5,868 nucleotides of DNA from DATAXV01 sp036272915 (GTDB lineage Bacteria; Chloroflexota; Dormibacteria; Dormibacterales; Dormibacteraceae), in assembly GCA_036272915.1 (NCBI GenBank), contig DATAXV010000023.1, positions 1-5,868 of the forward strand. Reading direction: 5' to 3'. Shown in pieces: positions 1 to 5,648 of the stretch (positions within the stretch are counted from its first letter, which is position 1; every line of letters begins with the position of its first letter). The notes below the pieces were generated by a model. It saw only the letters and a program-made list of their open reading frames with translations, made no database searches and was not told the origin of the DNA. A program made the translations under genes and the position numbers.

Positions 1-225
1 GTGGAGGCCCTTGAGGCCCTCGATGGAGATCCTCTTCACCCACTTGCGCACGGTCTGCGGGCGGATCTCGAGCTGACGGGCGGTCTCCCGGACCCCGACA
101 CCGTCGCTGACCATGAGCGCGCATCGGGCACGGAGGGCCAAACGCTGAGGGGTGGACGGGAGACGGGCGAGATACTGGAGCTGTTGGCGCAGATCCTCGG
201 GCAGGTCGAGCTGGCGGCGTTGCAT
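1..225 (-). CDS. IS630-family transposase, N-terminal part (runs off window)
   Basis: Reading leftward from ATG at 225-223 gives 75 open codons up to the window edge. The protein begins MQRRQLDLPEDL. It contains a helix-turn-helix region (about residues 43-66) with RETARQLEIRPQTVRKWVKR, followed by the EGLKGL stretch. This layout (QRLALRAR, then HTH, then W-x(7)-GLxGL) is typical of the N-terminal DNA-binding domain of IS630/Tc1-like transposases, which bind the element's terminal repeats. The catalytic DDE domain would lie beyond position 1, so intactness cannot be judged. An AGAGG stretch 6-10 nt upstream of the ATG is a plausible ribosome site. The family call is recognised from sequence pattern. 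An alternative is a stand-alone HTH regulator of the same fold, which is less likely. The gene sits just 3' of tRNA-Lys on the same strand. Confidence 0.85.
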   Translation of the reverse strand, partial: MQRRQLDLPEDLRQQLQYLARLPSTPQRLALRARCALMVSDGVGVRETARQLEIRPQTVRKWVKRISIEGLKGLH

Positions 226-407
226 GCTGGGACCTCTGCTGGAACGAAGATGAAGACCAGCATCCAGTAAATGGCGGACGAACGTTCGGAGGCAAGAGCC
301 GTGGCCATCCCCCAGAGCACGCAGGACTCGTTGATCTCGAAGCTCTCCGCGCACCGGCGCCGGCCACACTATGCAGCGGCGCTGCGTGAGGTGTCTACCG
401 TATCTGG
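226..407. other. Intergenic stretch between transposase and tRNA-Lys; probable IS end lies here
   Basis: No gene is supported in these 182 nt. The stretch should contain the 5' terminal inverted repeat of the IS element and its TA target site, because the transposase start lies at 225. The partner end is outside the window, so the boundary cannot be fixed. Three short palindromes are visible: CGAACGTTCG (279-288), CCGGCGCCGG (354-363) and the GCAGC/GCTGC hairpin (373-385). The last two sit just downstream of the tRNA 3' end. Confidence 0.5.
354..385. repeat. Two tandem GC-rich inverted repeats downstream of tRNA-Lys
   Basis: A perfect 10-bp palindrome CCGGCGCCGG (354-363) is followed 9 nt later by a hairpin with a 5-bp stem, GCAGC-GGC-GCTGC (373-385). 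They lie 23-54 nt beyond the CCA end of the minus-strand tRNA. They could slow or end tRNA transcription, but there is no T-run on the minus strand after either one. They could also belong to the IS end. The inverted symmetry is seen directly; the function is open. Confidence 0.35.
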
Positions 408-484
<77 letters not shown>

Positions 485-496
485 GAAGGAGCCTCG

Positions 497-502
497 ATTG
501 TA
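497..502 (-). promoter_or_regulatory. Putative -10 box of the tRNA-Lys promoter
   Basis: The minus strand reads TACAAT here, 12 nt before the first base of the mature tRNA, which would place the start of transcription about 5-6 nt upstream of the tRNA. This is 5 of 6 to the TATAAT consensus in a very GC-rich context. No recognisable -35 element is seen at 16-18 nt spacing, so the call rests on the -10 and its position alone. Confidence 0.45.
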
Positions 503-524
503 CGTGGTAGCGCCGGAGGGGCGC

Positions 525-541
525 CGCCACCGAGGGTGGCG
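525..541. repeat. 17-nt perfect hairpin in the divergent promoter region
   Basis: CGCCACC-GAG-GGTGGCG forms a 7-bp stem with a 3-nt loop. It lies between the leftward tRNA-Lys promoter and the rightward promoter of the PrgI/VirB4 operon. There is no T-run on either side, so it is not a standard terminator. It could be an operator, or a chance GC-rich symmetry. Confidence 0.35.
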
Positions 542-570
542 TTGGCCGCGGCCCACTTTAACACCCGGGC

Positions 571-605
571 TTGGGCCAGGCGGCAGAGACGGGTACCGTC
601 CCGCC
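571..605 (+). promoter_or_regulatory. Putative leaderless promoter of the PrgI/VirB4 operon
   Basis: TTGGGC (571-576) and TACCGT (594-599) are separated by exactly 17 nt and resemble a sigma-70/SigA-type -35 and -10 (TTGnnn and TAnnnT). The ATG at 606 begins 6 nt after the -10 box, which is where transcription would be expected to start. No Shine-Dalgarno sequence precedes this ATG. Together this fits a leaderless mRNA, which is common in actinobacteria. The motif and spacing are seen directly; the activity is inferred. Confidence 0.5.
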
Positions 606-935
606 ATGCAAGCGCGCTTCCCTCAGGACGTCGATCTGGAGGACCGGGTGATCCTCGGTCTGACGCCGATTCGATTCGGATATCTGGCCGTCGCCGCGCT
701 CGGCTCGTTCTGCGCGTGGTCGATCGATTGGGGATGCCCGTGGGGTCGCGCTGCGGCGGGGATCCCGCCGCTGCTCGTGGGACTTGCCCTGGCGTGGGGC
801 CGGCTGCACGGCCGGCCGCTCGACTGCTGGATCGCGGACATGGCCGTTTTCGCCACGCGGATGATCGCCGCACGCGGGAGACTTCTGAGTCAGCAGCCGG
901 AGCTCGGTGACACTCCCGACACCCGGAACCTATGA
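606..935 (+). CDS. PrgI-family T4SS membrane protein (VirB3-like)
   Basis: This 109-aa protein begins MQARFPQDVDLEDRVILGLT, matching the hallmark start of PrgI-family proteins (a short polar stretch, P-Q-x-[IV]-D-L-E-D, then L-T). Two hydrophobic segments follow (about residues 22-40 and 48-65), then the conserved GRPLDCWI region (69-76). PrgI proteins are small inner-membrane subunits of Gram-positive-type conjugation and type IV secretion systems. They are thought to play the VirB3 role beside the VirB4 ATPase. The next gene is VirB4 and overlaps by four bases (ATGA, 932-935), which supports the call. An upstream in-frame ATG at 498 would add 36 residues of low-complexity R/G/P sequence. 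It is rejected because the family start and the promoter both point to 606. Confidence 0.85.
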   Translation: MQARFPQDVDLEDRVILGLTPIRFGYLAVAALGSFCAWSIDWGCPWGRAAAGIPPLLVGLALAWGRLHGRPLDCWIADMAVFATRMIAARGRLLSQQPELGDTPDTRNL

Positions 936-2983
936 GACTTCGTCCGCTGCTCCATTCGCTGCCCGACACCCGCGTCATCCGGACCGGCTCCCTCGGCTAT
1001 CTGGACGCGACCGAGGATGACAGGCGCCGCTGGTCGACCGCTTTCAGGGCGCTCCTCGATGGGCTTCAGGGTCGCCTCCAGGCCGTGATGGCGTTCTCGT
1101 CCGAGGCCCATACCGACCTCGCCGCCGGACTCCGCACCCCGGCTGAGGAGAGAACCGACCCTCGCCGGCTGGATCTGGACTGGGCGGCACGGCTCTCGCG
1201 AAGAGCCGGATCGCAGAGTCGCGAGGTGCGGTTCGTCACGTCCTCCGAGCTGTCCTCATCGGTGCGCGAGGGGCTGGCCCGGATCGGCGTGCCCTTGGTG
1301 GTCGAACCCGGGGAACCGGCTCCGCCCGTGGGCCGGGAATCCCCCGGGACGTGGTGGGACCACAACGGCTTCCACCGCAGCTGGTATGTGGAGCGCTACC
1401 CCGGTGGGCAGCTGGAGCCGGGCTGGCTCATCCAACTCGTCCCCAAGGGCCGTGACGTCTCCCTCAGCTGGCATGCGGAACGGCTTCCCGGTGCCTGGAT
1501 CATCGAGTACCTCCGGCGCCAGCTTCTCCACATGGAGGCGGCGCGCCAGGTCAACGAGGACGTCGAGGATCCCGATGTGGCAGGCGCACTGCCGGCAGCG
1601 CGGGAGCTGCAGCAGCGGGTGGCGGCTCGGGAGGAGAACGCCTTCCACGTGGCCATGTACGTGACGGTTCACGCGCACGGTCCAAGGGAGCTGGAAGCCT
1701 GCGCCGCCGAGGTCGAGACGGCCGGGCGCCGCGCCATGTGCGTCCTGCGCCCATGCACCTTTCGCCAGCAGGACGGTCGGATCGCGACCATGCCCTACGG
1801 CCTCGACCCCCTGGGCCGGCGAAGGCTGCTGGACACCTCCTCCCTCGTCACCCTGATGCCCTGGTTCGAGTCCGATATCCAGCATCCGGAGGGCATCGTC
1901 CTCGGCTCGGCCCGCGCAACCGGGCAGCCGGTGCTGGTCGATCTCTTCGACGAGCGAAACCACGTCAACGCCAACGTGGCCGTGTTCGGCCACTCGGGAG
2001 CCGGCAAGACCTATCTGCTGTCGACCCTGGCCATGGGTGCGCTCGGCCTCGGCATCCAGGTCTTCGTGATCGACCCGGAGCATGAGTACGGGACGCTCGC
2101 CAGCCGCCTGGGCGGGGCCGACGTGCCCCTCTCCCTGGGCTCGGGCCATTCGCTGAACGTTCTCGACCTCCACGCGCCCGGACCTGGGGAAGAGGAGGGC
2201 GCGACGGCCATCGCCGATGCTGTCGATCTGTGCGAGATGATCTGCGGCGAGCTCGATGAGACAGAGCGCGCGGAGGTCGAGGCCGCGGCCTCTGGCGCCG
2301 TGCGCGAGGAGCCGGAGCCCCTCATCGCCGACATCGCCCGACGCCTGACGCCCTCATCCAGGCCGGGGACCATCCTCGGCCGATGGTCGCGCGGAAGTCT
2401 GGGCCAGCTCTTCAGCCGATCGACGACTGTGGATCTCGACGCGCCGATCGTCGTCTTCGGCATGCGCGAGCTGCGGCAGGAGCTCGTTGGCCCGGTCCAT
2501 TTCCTCCTCGCCCAGGCGCTCTGGGGGCGCATCAAGCGGAGGGACCGGCGCCGTCTCCTGGTCATCGACGAGCTCGGCCTGCTCTTCGAGGAGCCCGCGA
2601 TCCGGCGGTTCGTCCTGTCGCTGGCTCGGCGCATCCGCAAGTACGACGGCGCCCTCGCCTTCGCCACCCAGAATCCCGGCGACCTGTTGAGCAGCGAGCA
2701 TGGGCGAGTCGTCGCCAGCAACCCGGCGATCCAGTTCTTCGGTGCCATGCGGCCGGGAGAGGCCGCCAGGGTGCAGAGCCACTTCCAGCTCAGTGACCGG
2801 CAGCGCTCGCTGGTGGAGACGGCACGGAGGGGAGAGTTCCTGCTCTCCGCCGGAGCCGAGAGGCTGGCCCTTCATGTCGCGGCGCCGAGCTGGCAGGAGG
2901 AGCTCATGCGAGCATGCCGGCCGGGTGGACCGATATCCAGACAACCTCTGTCCCACATCCACGGCGAATGGCATCAGAGTTAG
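932..2983 (+). CDS. virB4: VirB4-type conjugation/T4SS ATPase
   Basis: This 683-aa protein has a full VirB4/TraC layout. The N-terminal part (about 1-330) is the family-specific CagE/TrbE/VirB-like region. A RecA-like ATPase domain follows, with Walker A GHSGAGKT (353-360), Walker B LLVIDE (542-547) and the ATQNP motif (578-582). A conserved C-terminal stretch around GEFLLSAG ends the domain. Family length is usually about 600-850 aa, so it appears complete, with no frameshift or lost catalytic residue. VirB4 hexamers at the inner membrane power pilus assembly and substrate transfer. Translation probably couples to the preceding PrgI gene through the ATGA overlap, since no strong Shine-Dalgarno is seen. 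Related AAA/HerA-type DUF87 ATPases share the motor fold, but the PrgI neighbour favours VirB4. No further T4SS gene follows. Confidence 0.9.
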   Translation: MRLRPLLHSLPDTRVIRTGSLGYLDATEDDRRRWSTAFRALLDGLQGRLQAVMAFSSEAHTDLAAGLRTPAEERTDPRRLDLDWAARLSRRAGSQSREVRFVTSSELSSSVREGLARIGVPLVVEPGEPAPPVGRESPGTWWDHNGFHRSWYVERYPGGQLEPGWLIQLVPKGRDVSLSWHAERLPGAWIIEYLRRQLLHMEAARQVNEDVEDPDVAGALPAARELQQRVAAREENAFHVAMYVTVHAHGPRELEACAAEVETAGRRAMCVLRPCTFRQQDGRIATMPYGLDPLGRRRLLDTSSLVTLMPWFESDIQHPEGIVLGSARATGQPVLVDLFDERNHVNANVAVFGHSGAGKTYLLSTLAMGALGLGIQVFVIDPEHEYGTLASRLGGADVPLSLGSGHSLNVLDLHAPGPGEEEGATAIADAVDLCEMICGELDETERAEVEAAASGAVREEPEPLIADIARRLTPSSRPGTILGRWSRGSLGQLFSRSTTVDLDAPIVVFGMRELRQELVGPVHFLLAQALWGRIKRRDRRRLLVIDELGLLFEEPAIRRFVLSLARRIRKYDGALAFATQNPGDLLSSEHGRVVASNPAIQFFGAMRPGEAARVQSHFQLSDRQRSLVETARRGEFLLSAGAERLALHVAAPSWQEELMRACRPGGPISRQPLSHIHGEWHQS

Positions 2984-3028
2984 CCCGGCGGGAGGATCTG
3001 GGCGAAGAGCACCGCTTATCACAGTGAA

Positions 3029-3035
3029 GAAGGAG
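3029..3035 (+). promoter_or_regulatory. Shine-Dalgarno GAAGGAG of the 161-aa gene
   Basis: GAAGGAG matches the 3' end of 16S rRNA well and lies 11 nt before the ATG at 3047, slightly longer than optimal. It is the clearest ribosome site in the window; most other starts here look leaderless or translationally coupled. It sits in the 63-nt gap after VirB4, which suggests that this gene has its own leader. Confidence 0.55.
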
Positions 3036-3046
3036 CACGGACAACG

Positions 3047-3532
3047 ATGACCGCAGCGCCCTCGGAACCCGTGCTCGCCGACGACGATGAGCGCCGGCTG
3101 GCGGCGCAGCTCTTCAACGGCGCGTGGGACCTCATGGAGAAAGGGGACCGGACTCGCGCCGACGACGATCGGATGCTGCACATGGCCCACGCCGCCCGGT
3201 ACCACTGGGGGCAGGTGGGCGCCCCCGAGACCCTCGCCCGCGGTGAATGGCAGTGCTCGCGCGTCTATGCCCTGCTGCAGCGGCCCGAACCGTGCCTCCA
3301 CCATGCGCAGCGGGTGCTGGACATCTGTCTCGAGGCCGACCTGGCCGACTTCGACCTGGCCTTCGCCTACGAGGCGCTGGCCCGCGGCCACGCGATCGCC
3401 GGAGAGCCCGCCAAGGTCCGATTGATGACCGAGCGCGCCCTGTCCGCCTCGAAGGGCATCTCTGAGGAGGAGGATCGCCGGCTGCTCCTCTCAGATCTCG
3501 AGACCATCTCCGGACAGACCAGGTTCTGGTAG
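3047..3532 (+). CDS. TPR-like helical protein of unknown function
   Basis: This 161-aa protein is soluble and rich in alpha-helix, with no signal peptide or membrane segment. Two TPR-like helix pairs can be traced at about 64-97 (ARGEWQCSRVYALLQ, then LHHAQRVLDIC) and 104-137 (LAFAYEALARGHAIAGE, then MTERALSAS). They are preceded by a distinctive DDDRMLHMAHAARYHWGQVG segment (39-58). From memory of similar sequences it resembles an uncharacterised protein widespread in high-GC bacteria; this was not checked. TPR-like proteins usually bind other proteins, and no catalytic motif is visible. It is separated from VirB4 by 63 nt and from the next gene by 122 nt, so it is probably transcribed on its own and need not belong to the T4SS pair. 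Confidence 0.85.
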   Translation: MTAAPSEPVLADDDERRLAAQLFNGAWDLMEKGDRTRADDDRMLHMAHAARYHWGQVGAPETLARGEWQCSRVYALLQRPEPCLHHAQRVLDICLEADLADFDLAFAYEALARGHAIAGEPAKVRLMTERALSASKGISEEEDRRLLLSDLETISGQTRFW

Positions 3533-3639
3533 CGCGACTGTGATGGGGGGCGAACGATCCACAGCATTCACGGCCGTCGGTCTCGCCGGCTGACACAACG
3601 TGGAACCCTCCCCCGGCCTCTATCCGGAGCGCGCCATCG

Positions 3640-3645
3640 TACGCT
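3640..3645 (+). promoter_or_regulatory. Putative -10 box (TACGCT) before the 194-aa gene
   Basis: TACGCT fits the TAnnnT pattern and ends 9 nt before the GTG start at 3655, so the transcript would carry almost no 5' leader. No good -35 element is seen at 16-18 nt spacing. The same hexamer precedes dtd (5104-5109). Confidence 0.3.
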
Positions 3646-3654
3646 GTAGGGGAC

Positions 3655-4239
3655 GTGCCGCGAGTCATTCACCATCGCCTCTATGGCCTCACGCCCGAGC
3701 AGCAGGAGCGGGTCGGAGAGCAGTTCGAGCAGCTCGGAGCCGTCCGCGAGTGGCGCGGCGACGTGCCGTGGGTCGCCACCGACGCCTCCAGCAAGCTGTT
3801 CGAGATGGAGTACCTCCGTCACGTCAGGGAGGAGGAGGGTGAGCAGGTCAGCGGCGCCGGCTTCATCCGCACCGGCGGCGACGAGACCGATGTCCTCGCC
3901 CTGATGCTCTTCCTCCGCGACCTCAGCGCGGAGCACATGGTCCGGGCGTCCGTCCGGGACGACGACAACCCGCTCGGCAAGCTCCGGCAGCTCGAGTTCA
4001 GCGGCGGTCTCATGCCCTCGGGCAACCGGCTCGAGGAGCTGCTGTCACGGGGCGTGGTGATCAAGAAGGTCGACGGTCAGCAGATCAGCTTCTACTCGCC
4101 GTCCCATCCGCTCAACGCCGAGCAGCCGGACCGGTGGGGGTATCGCATCTTCGGCATCCGTGCCTTCGCTTCGACGCTGCTCGAGGCGGAGCGCGAGGCG
4201 CTGAAGATCCTGCGCGCCATGAGGCGCCTCGGCGGTTGA
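3655..4239 (+). CDS. Hypothetical protein, coupled to alpha/beta hydrolase
   Basis: This 194-aa soluble protein is not a family I recognise. The GTG start follows GTAGGGGAC and a TACGCT box. The sequence opens MPRVIHHRLYGLTPEQQERV. An acidic helical segment (about 48-66) follows, then a hydrophobic helix LALMLFLRDL (81-90), a conserved-looking DDDNPLGKL patch (102-110), and an aromatic region near FYSPSHPL (146-153) with WGYRIFGIRAF (161-171). The C-terminal helix is basic (RAMRRLGG). No signal peptide, transmembrane segment or known catalytic motif is evident. Its stop overlaps the start of the lipase-like gene (TTGA), implying co-translation and possibly a shared pathway. Codon use matches its neighbours, so it looks like a resident gene rather than a recent import. 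Confidence 0.8.
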   Translation: MPRVIHHRLYGLTPEQQERVGEQFEQLGAVREWRGDVPWVATDASSKLFEMEYLRHVREEEGEQVSGAGFIRTGGDETDVLALMLFLRDLSAEHMVRASVRDDDNPLGKLRQLEFSGGLMPSGNRLEELLSRGVVIKKVDGQQISFYSPSHPLNAEQPDRWGYRIFGIRAFASTLLEAEREALKILRAMRRLGG

Positions 4240-5069
4240 TACGCGAGCGGCGGGGGTCGCTGCCGTCGTTCGACGGTGTCTGGATCTCCTGGCGAGCCTG
4301 GGAGGCGCCCGAGCCTCGAGGCGTCCTCCTCATCGTGCATGGCCTGGGTGAGCACTCCGGCCGCTACCGGAACCTGGCCGAGGCAATGGTCCCCGCCGGC
4401 TGGTCGTGCTGGGCTCTGGACCTCCGCGGCATGGGGGAGAGCGAGGGCCCGCGCGGCCACATCGACAGCTGGTCCCAGTGGGTCGGTGACATCGCCGCCT
4501 TCGATCGCCTGGTCAGGACCGAGGCGTCCCCCCTCGAGGTGGTCCCCCTCGGGCACTCCTTCGGCGGTGTCGTGGTGGCCAGCGCCATCGTCCAAGGGGC
4601 TCTGAAACCGCGCCGGTTCGTGCTCTCCAACCCCGCCTTCAGCGTGAGGACGCCGATCGCCCCGTGGAAGCTGGCCCTGGGCCGGATCGCGAGCCGCACG
4701 ATGCCCACGCTGACCATGTCCAACGGCCTCGACGCGAAGGGCATCTCCCGGGACGCGGCGGTGGTGGAGGCCTACCGCCAGGATCCGCTCGTCCACGACC
4801 GCATCTCCGCCCGGCTGCACGCCGAGTGGCAGGCGGCGGGAGCGTCGACCATGCAGGGCGCCCCGCGCTGCACCCTTCCCATGCTGCTGCTCCTCTCCGA
4901 CCAGGACCCGATCATCGACGCCCAGGCCGGCGAGGGTTTCGGCCGGACCTGTGGCGGCAAGGTGACGATCAAGCGGTATCCGGGTCGCTACCACGAGCCC
5001 TTCAACGACCTCGGAGCGGAGGCCGTCTTCGAGGACCTCCGTGGATGGCTGGACGCACCGGTCCTCTGA
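4236..5069 (+). CDS. Alpha/beta hydrolase, monoacylglycerol lipase-like
   Basis: This 277-aa protein is a serine hydrolase of the MGL / Hydrolase_4 (S33-related) family, whose members typically cleave monoacylglycerols or other medium- to long-chain esters. The oxyanion-region hallmark HGLGEHSGRY is at 35-44 and the nucleophile elbow GHSFGG at 106-111 (Ser108). The likely acid is Asp224 in SDQDPIID and the catalytic His is His253 in RYHEPFND, so the triad is complete. The length is close to the usual 270-280 aa. The TTG start at 4236 is chosen because it gives this family length and overlaps the upstream stop as TTGA, with a GAGG 10 nt before it. The ATG at 4134 would add 34 residues that overlap the upstream gene out of frame and match nothing. 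No signal peptide is seen, so it is likely cytoplasmic. The exact substrate is unknown. Confidence 0.88.
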   Translation: MIRERRGSLPSFDGVWISWRAWEAPEPRGVLLIVHGLGEHSGRYRNLAEAMVPAGWSCWALDLRGMGESEGPRGHIDSWSQWVGDIAAFDRLVRTEASPLEVVPLGHSFGGVVVASAIVQGALKPRRFVLSNPAFSVRTPIAPWKLALGRIASRTMPTLTMSNGLDAKGISRDAAVVEAYRQDPLVHDRISARLHAEWQAAGASTMQGAPRCTLPMLLLLSDQDPIIDAQAGEGFGRTCGGKVTIKRYPGRYHEPFNDLGAEAVFEDLRGWLDAPVL

Positions 5070-5103
5070 TCGCCATCCTCAGCCTCGCCCGAGCGCCTTC
5101 CGC

Positions 5104-5109
5104 TACGCT
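5104..5109 (+). promoter_or_regulatory. Putative -10 box (TACGCT) upstream of dtd
   Basis: TACGCT fits TAnnnT and lies in the 90-nt gap between the lipase gene and dtd. Transcription would start near 5115, giving a leader of about 45 nt before the dtd GTG. No clear -35 is seen. It is the same hexamer as in front of the 194-aa gene. Confidence 0.3.
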
Positions 5110-5119
5110 TCGTCGAGGA

Positions 5120-5158
5120 ATGAGGCGATCGGTCCAGGTCTCCGAGGCGGCGGGCTGA
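5120..5158 (+). CDS. Possible 12-codon upstream ORF (leader peptide) before dtd
   Basis: ATG at 5120 opens a 12-codon frame (MRRSVQVSEAAG) whose TGA ends one base before the dtd GTG. It starts 10 nt after the TACGCT box. dtd itself lacks a well-spaced Shine-Dalgarno, so terminating ribosomes could re-initiate on it. Against this, the GAGGA before the ATG abuts it and is too close to work as a normal ribosome site, and a 12-codon frame arises easily by chance. The peptide shows no run of a single amino acid that would suggest attenuation. Confidence 0.2.
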   Translation: MRRSVQVSEAAG

Positions 5159-5159
5159 G

Positions 5160-5648
5160 GTGCGAGCCGTCGTTCAGCGGGTCGCCCGCGCCTCCGTCAC
5201 ATGGTCCGGCGACGACGGCGAGCGCCATGAATCGTCGATCGGCAAGGGTTTGGTGATCCTCCTCGGGGTCGGGCCTGAGGACGACGAGAGCCACGCCGAC
5301 CGGCTGGCGACGAAGGTCGCCCAGCTCCGCATCTTCGCCGACGCCGAGGGCCGCTTCAACCACAGCCTGATCGAGGTCCGGGGTGGGGCCCTGGTCGTAT
5401 CCCAGTTCACCCTGTACGCCGACACCTCGCGAGGCCGGAGGCCGAGCTTCATCCGCGCCGGCGATCCCACCCGTGCCGAGGAGCTGTACGAGCGGTTCGC
5501 CGACCGCGTCGAGGCGGAGGGCGTTGAGGTCGGCCGGGGCTGCTTCGGCGCCGACATGACCGTCAGCCTCGACAACGACGGCCCGGTGACCCTGGTCCTG
5601 AGCACGGCACCGTGGGAGACCGCGGTGAGCGGTGCCGCCGCCCGGTGA
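5160..5648 (+). CDS. dtd: D-aminoacyl-tRNA deacylase
   Basis: This 162-aa cytoplasmic enzyme hydrolyses D-amino acids (and glycine mischarged on tRNA-Ala) from tRNA, keeping translation homochiral. The GTG start gives the classic N-terminus MRAVVQRVARASV. Both active-site motifs are present: SQFTLY (81-86) and NDGPVTL (139-145), the latter holding the Gly-cisPro pair G141-P142 that reads chirality across the dimer. The protein is slightly longer than the usual 145-150 aa because of a short polar insertion near residues 15-26 (WSGDDGERHESS) and a C-terminal tail ETAVSGAAAR. The tail overlaps the next gene as GTGA. The Shine-Dalgarno is weak (GAGG 12 nt upstream). Expression may come from the TACGCT box upstream. 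Confidence 0.95.
   Translation: MRAVVQRVARASVTWSGDDGERHESSIGKGLVILLGVGPEDDESHADRLATKVAQLRIFADAEGRFNHSLIEVRGGALVVSQFTLYADTSRGRRPSFIRAGDPTRAEELYERFADRVEAEGVEVGRGCFGADMTVSLDNDGPVTLVLSTAPWETAVSGAAAR

Noticed and set aside
1..270. 89-codon plus-strand open frame at the left edge
   Set aside because: It is the complement of the transposase frame. The minus-strand reading gives a clear HTH domain and this one gives none.
498..605. N-terminal extension of the PrgI gene from ATG 498
   Set aside because: The added 36 residues are R/G/P-rich translation of the divergent promoter region. The family consensus begins at MQARFPQDVDLED, and the promoter is placed just before 606.
1256..2173. 305-codon open frame on the minus strand
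   Set aside because: It lies wholly antisense to virB4, whose motifs are intact. Long open antisense frames are expected from GC-biased third positions, and the translation shows no domain.
2984..3046. Terminator or promoter between virB4 and the TPR-like gene
   Set aside because: No stable hairpin with a T-run and no convincing -10/-35 pair is visible. Only the Shine-Dalgarno can be supported.
2354..3391. 345-codon open frame on the minus strand
   Set aside because: It is antisense to both virB4 and the TPR-like gene and crosses their boundary. It shows no recognisable motif.
3533..3654. Intrinsic terminator after the TPR-like gene
   Set aside because: Only weak pairings are present (for example CTGTG/CACAG with a 17-nt loop, 3538-3564). 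None is followed by a T-run.
4134..4235. Longer start of the lipase gene at ATG 4134
   Set aside because: It would overlap the 194-aa gene out of frame by about 100 nt. It adds sequence unlike any hydrolase N-terminus, whereas TTG 4236 gives the family length and a 4-nt overlap.
4092..4994. 300-codon open frame on the minus strand
   Set aside because: It is antisense to the lipase, which has a complete catalytic triad. The composition is typical of a mirror frame.
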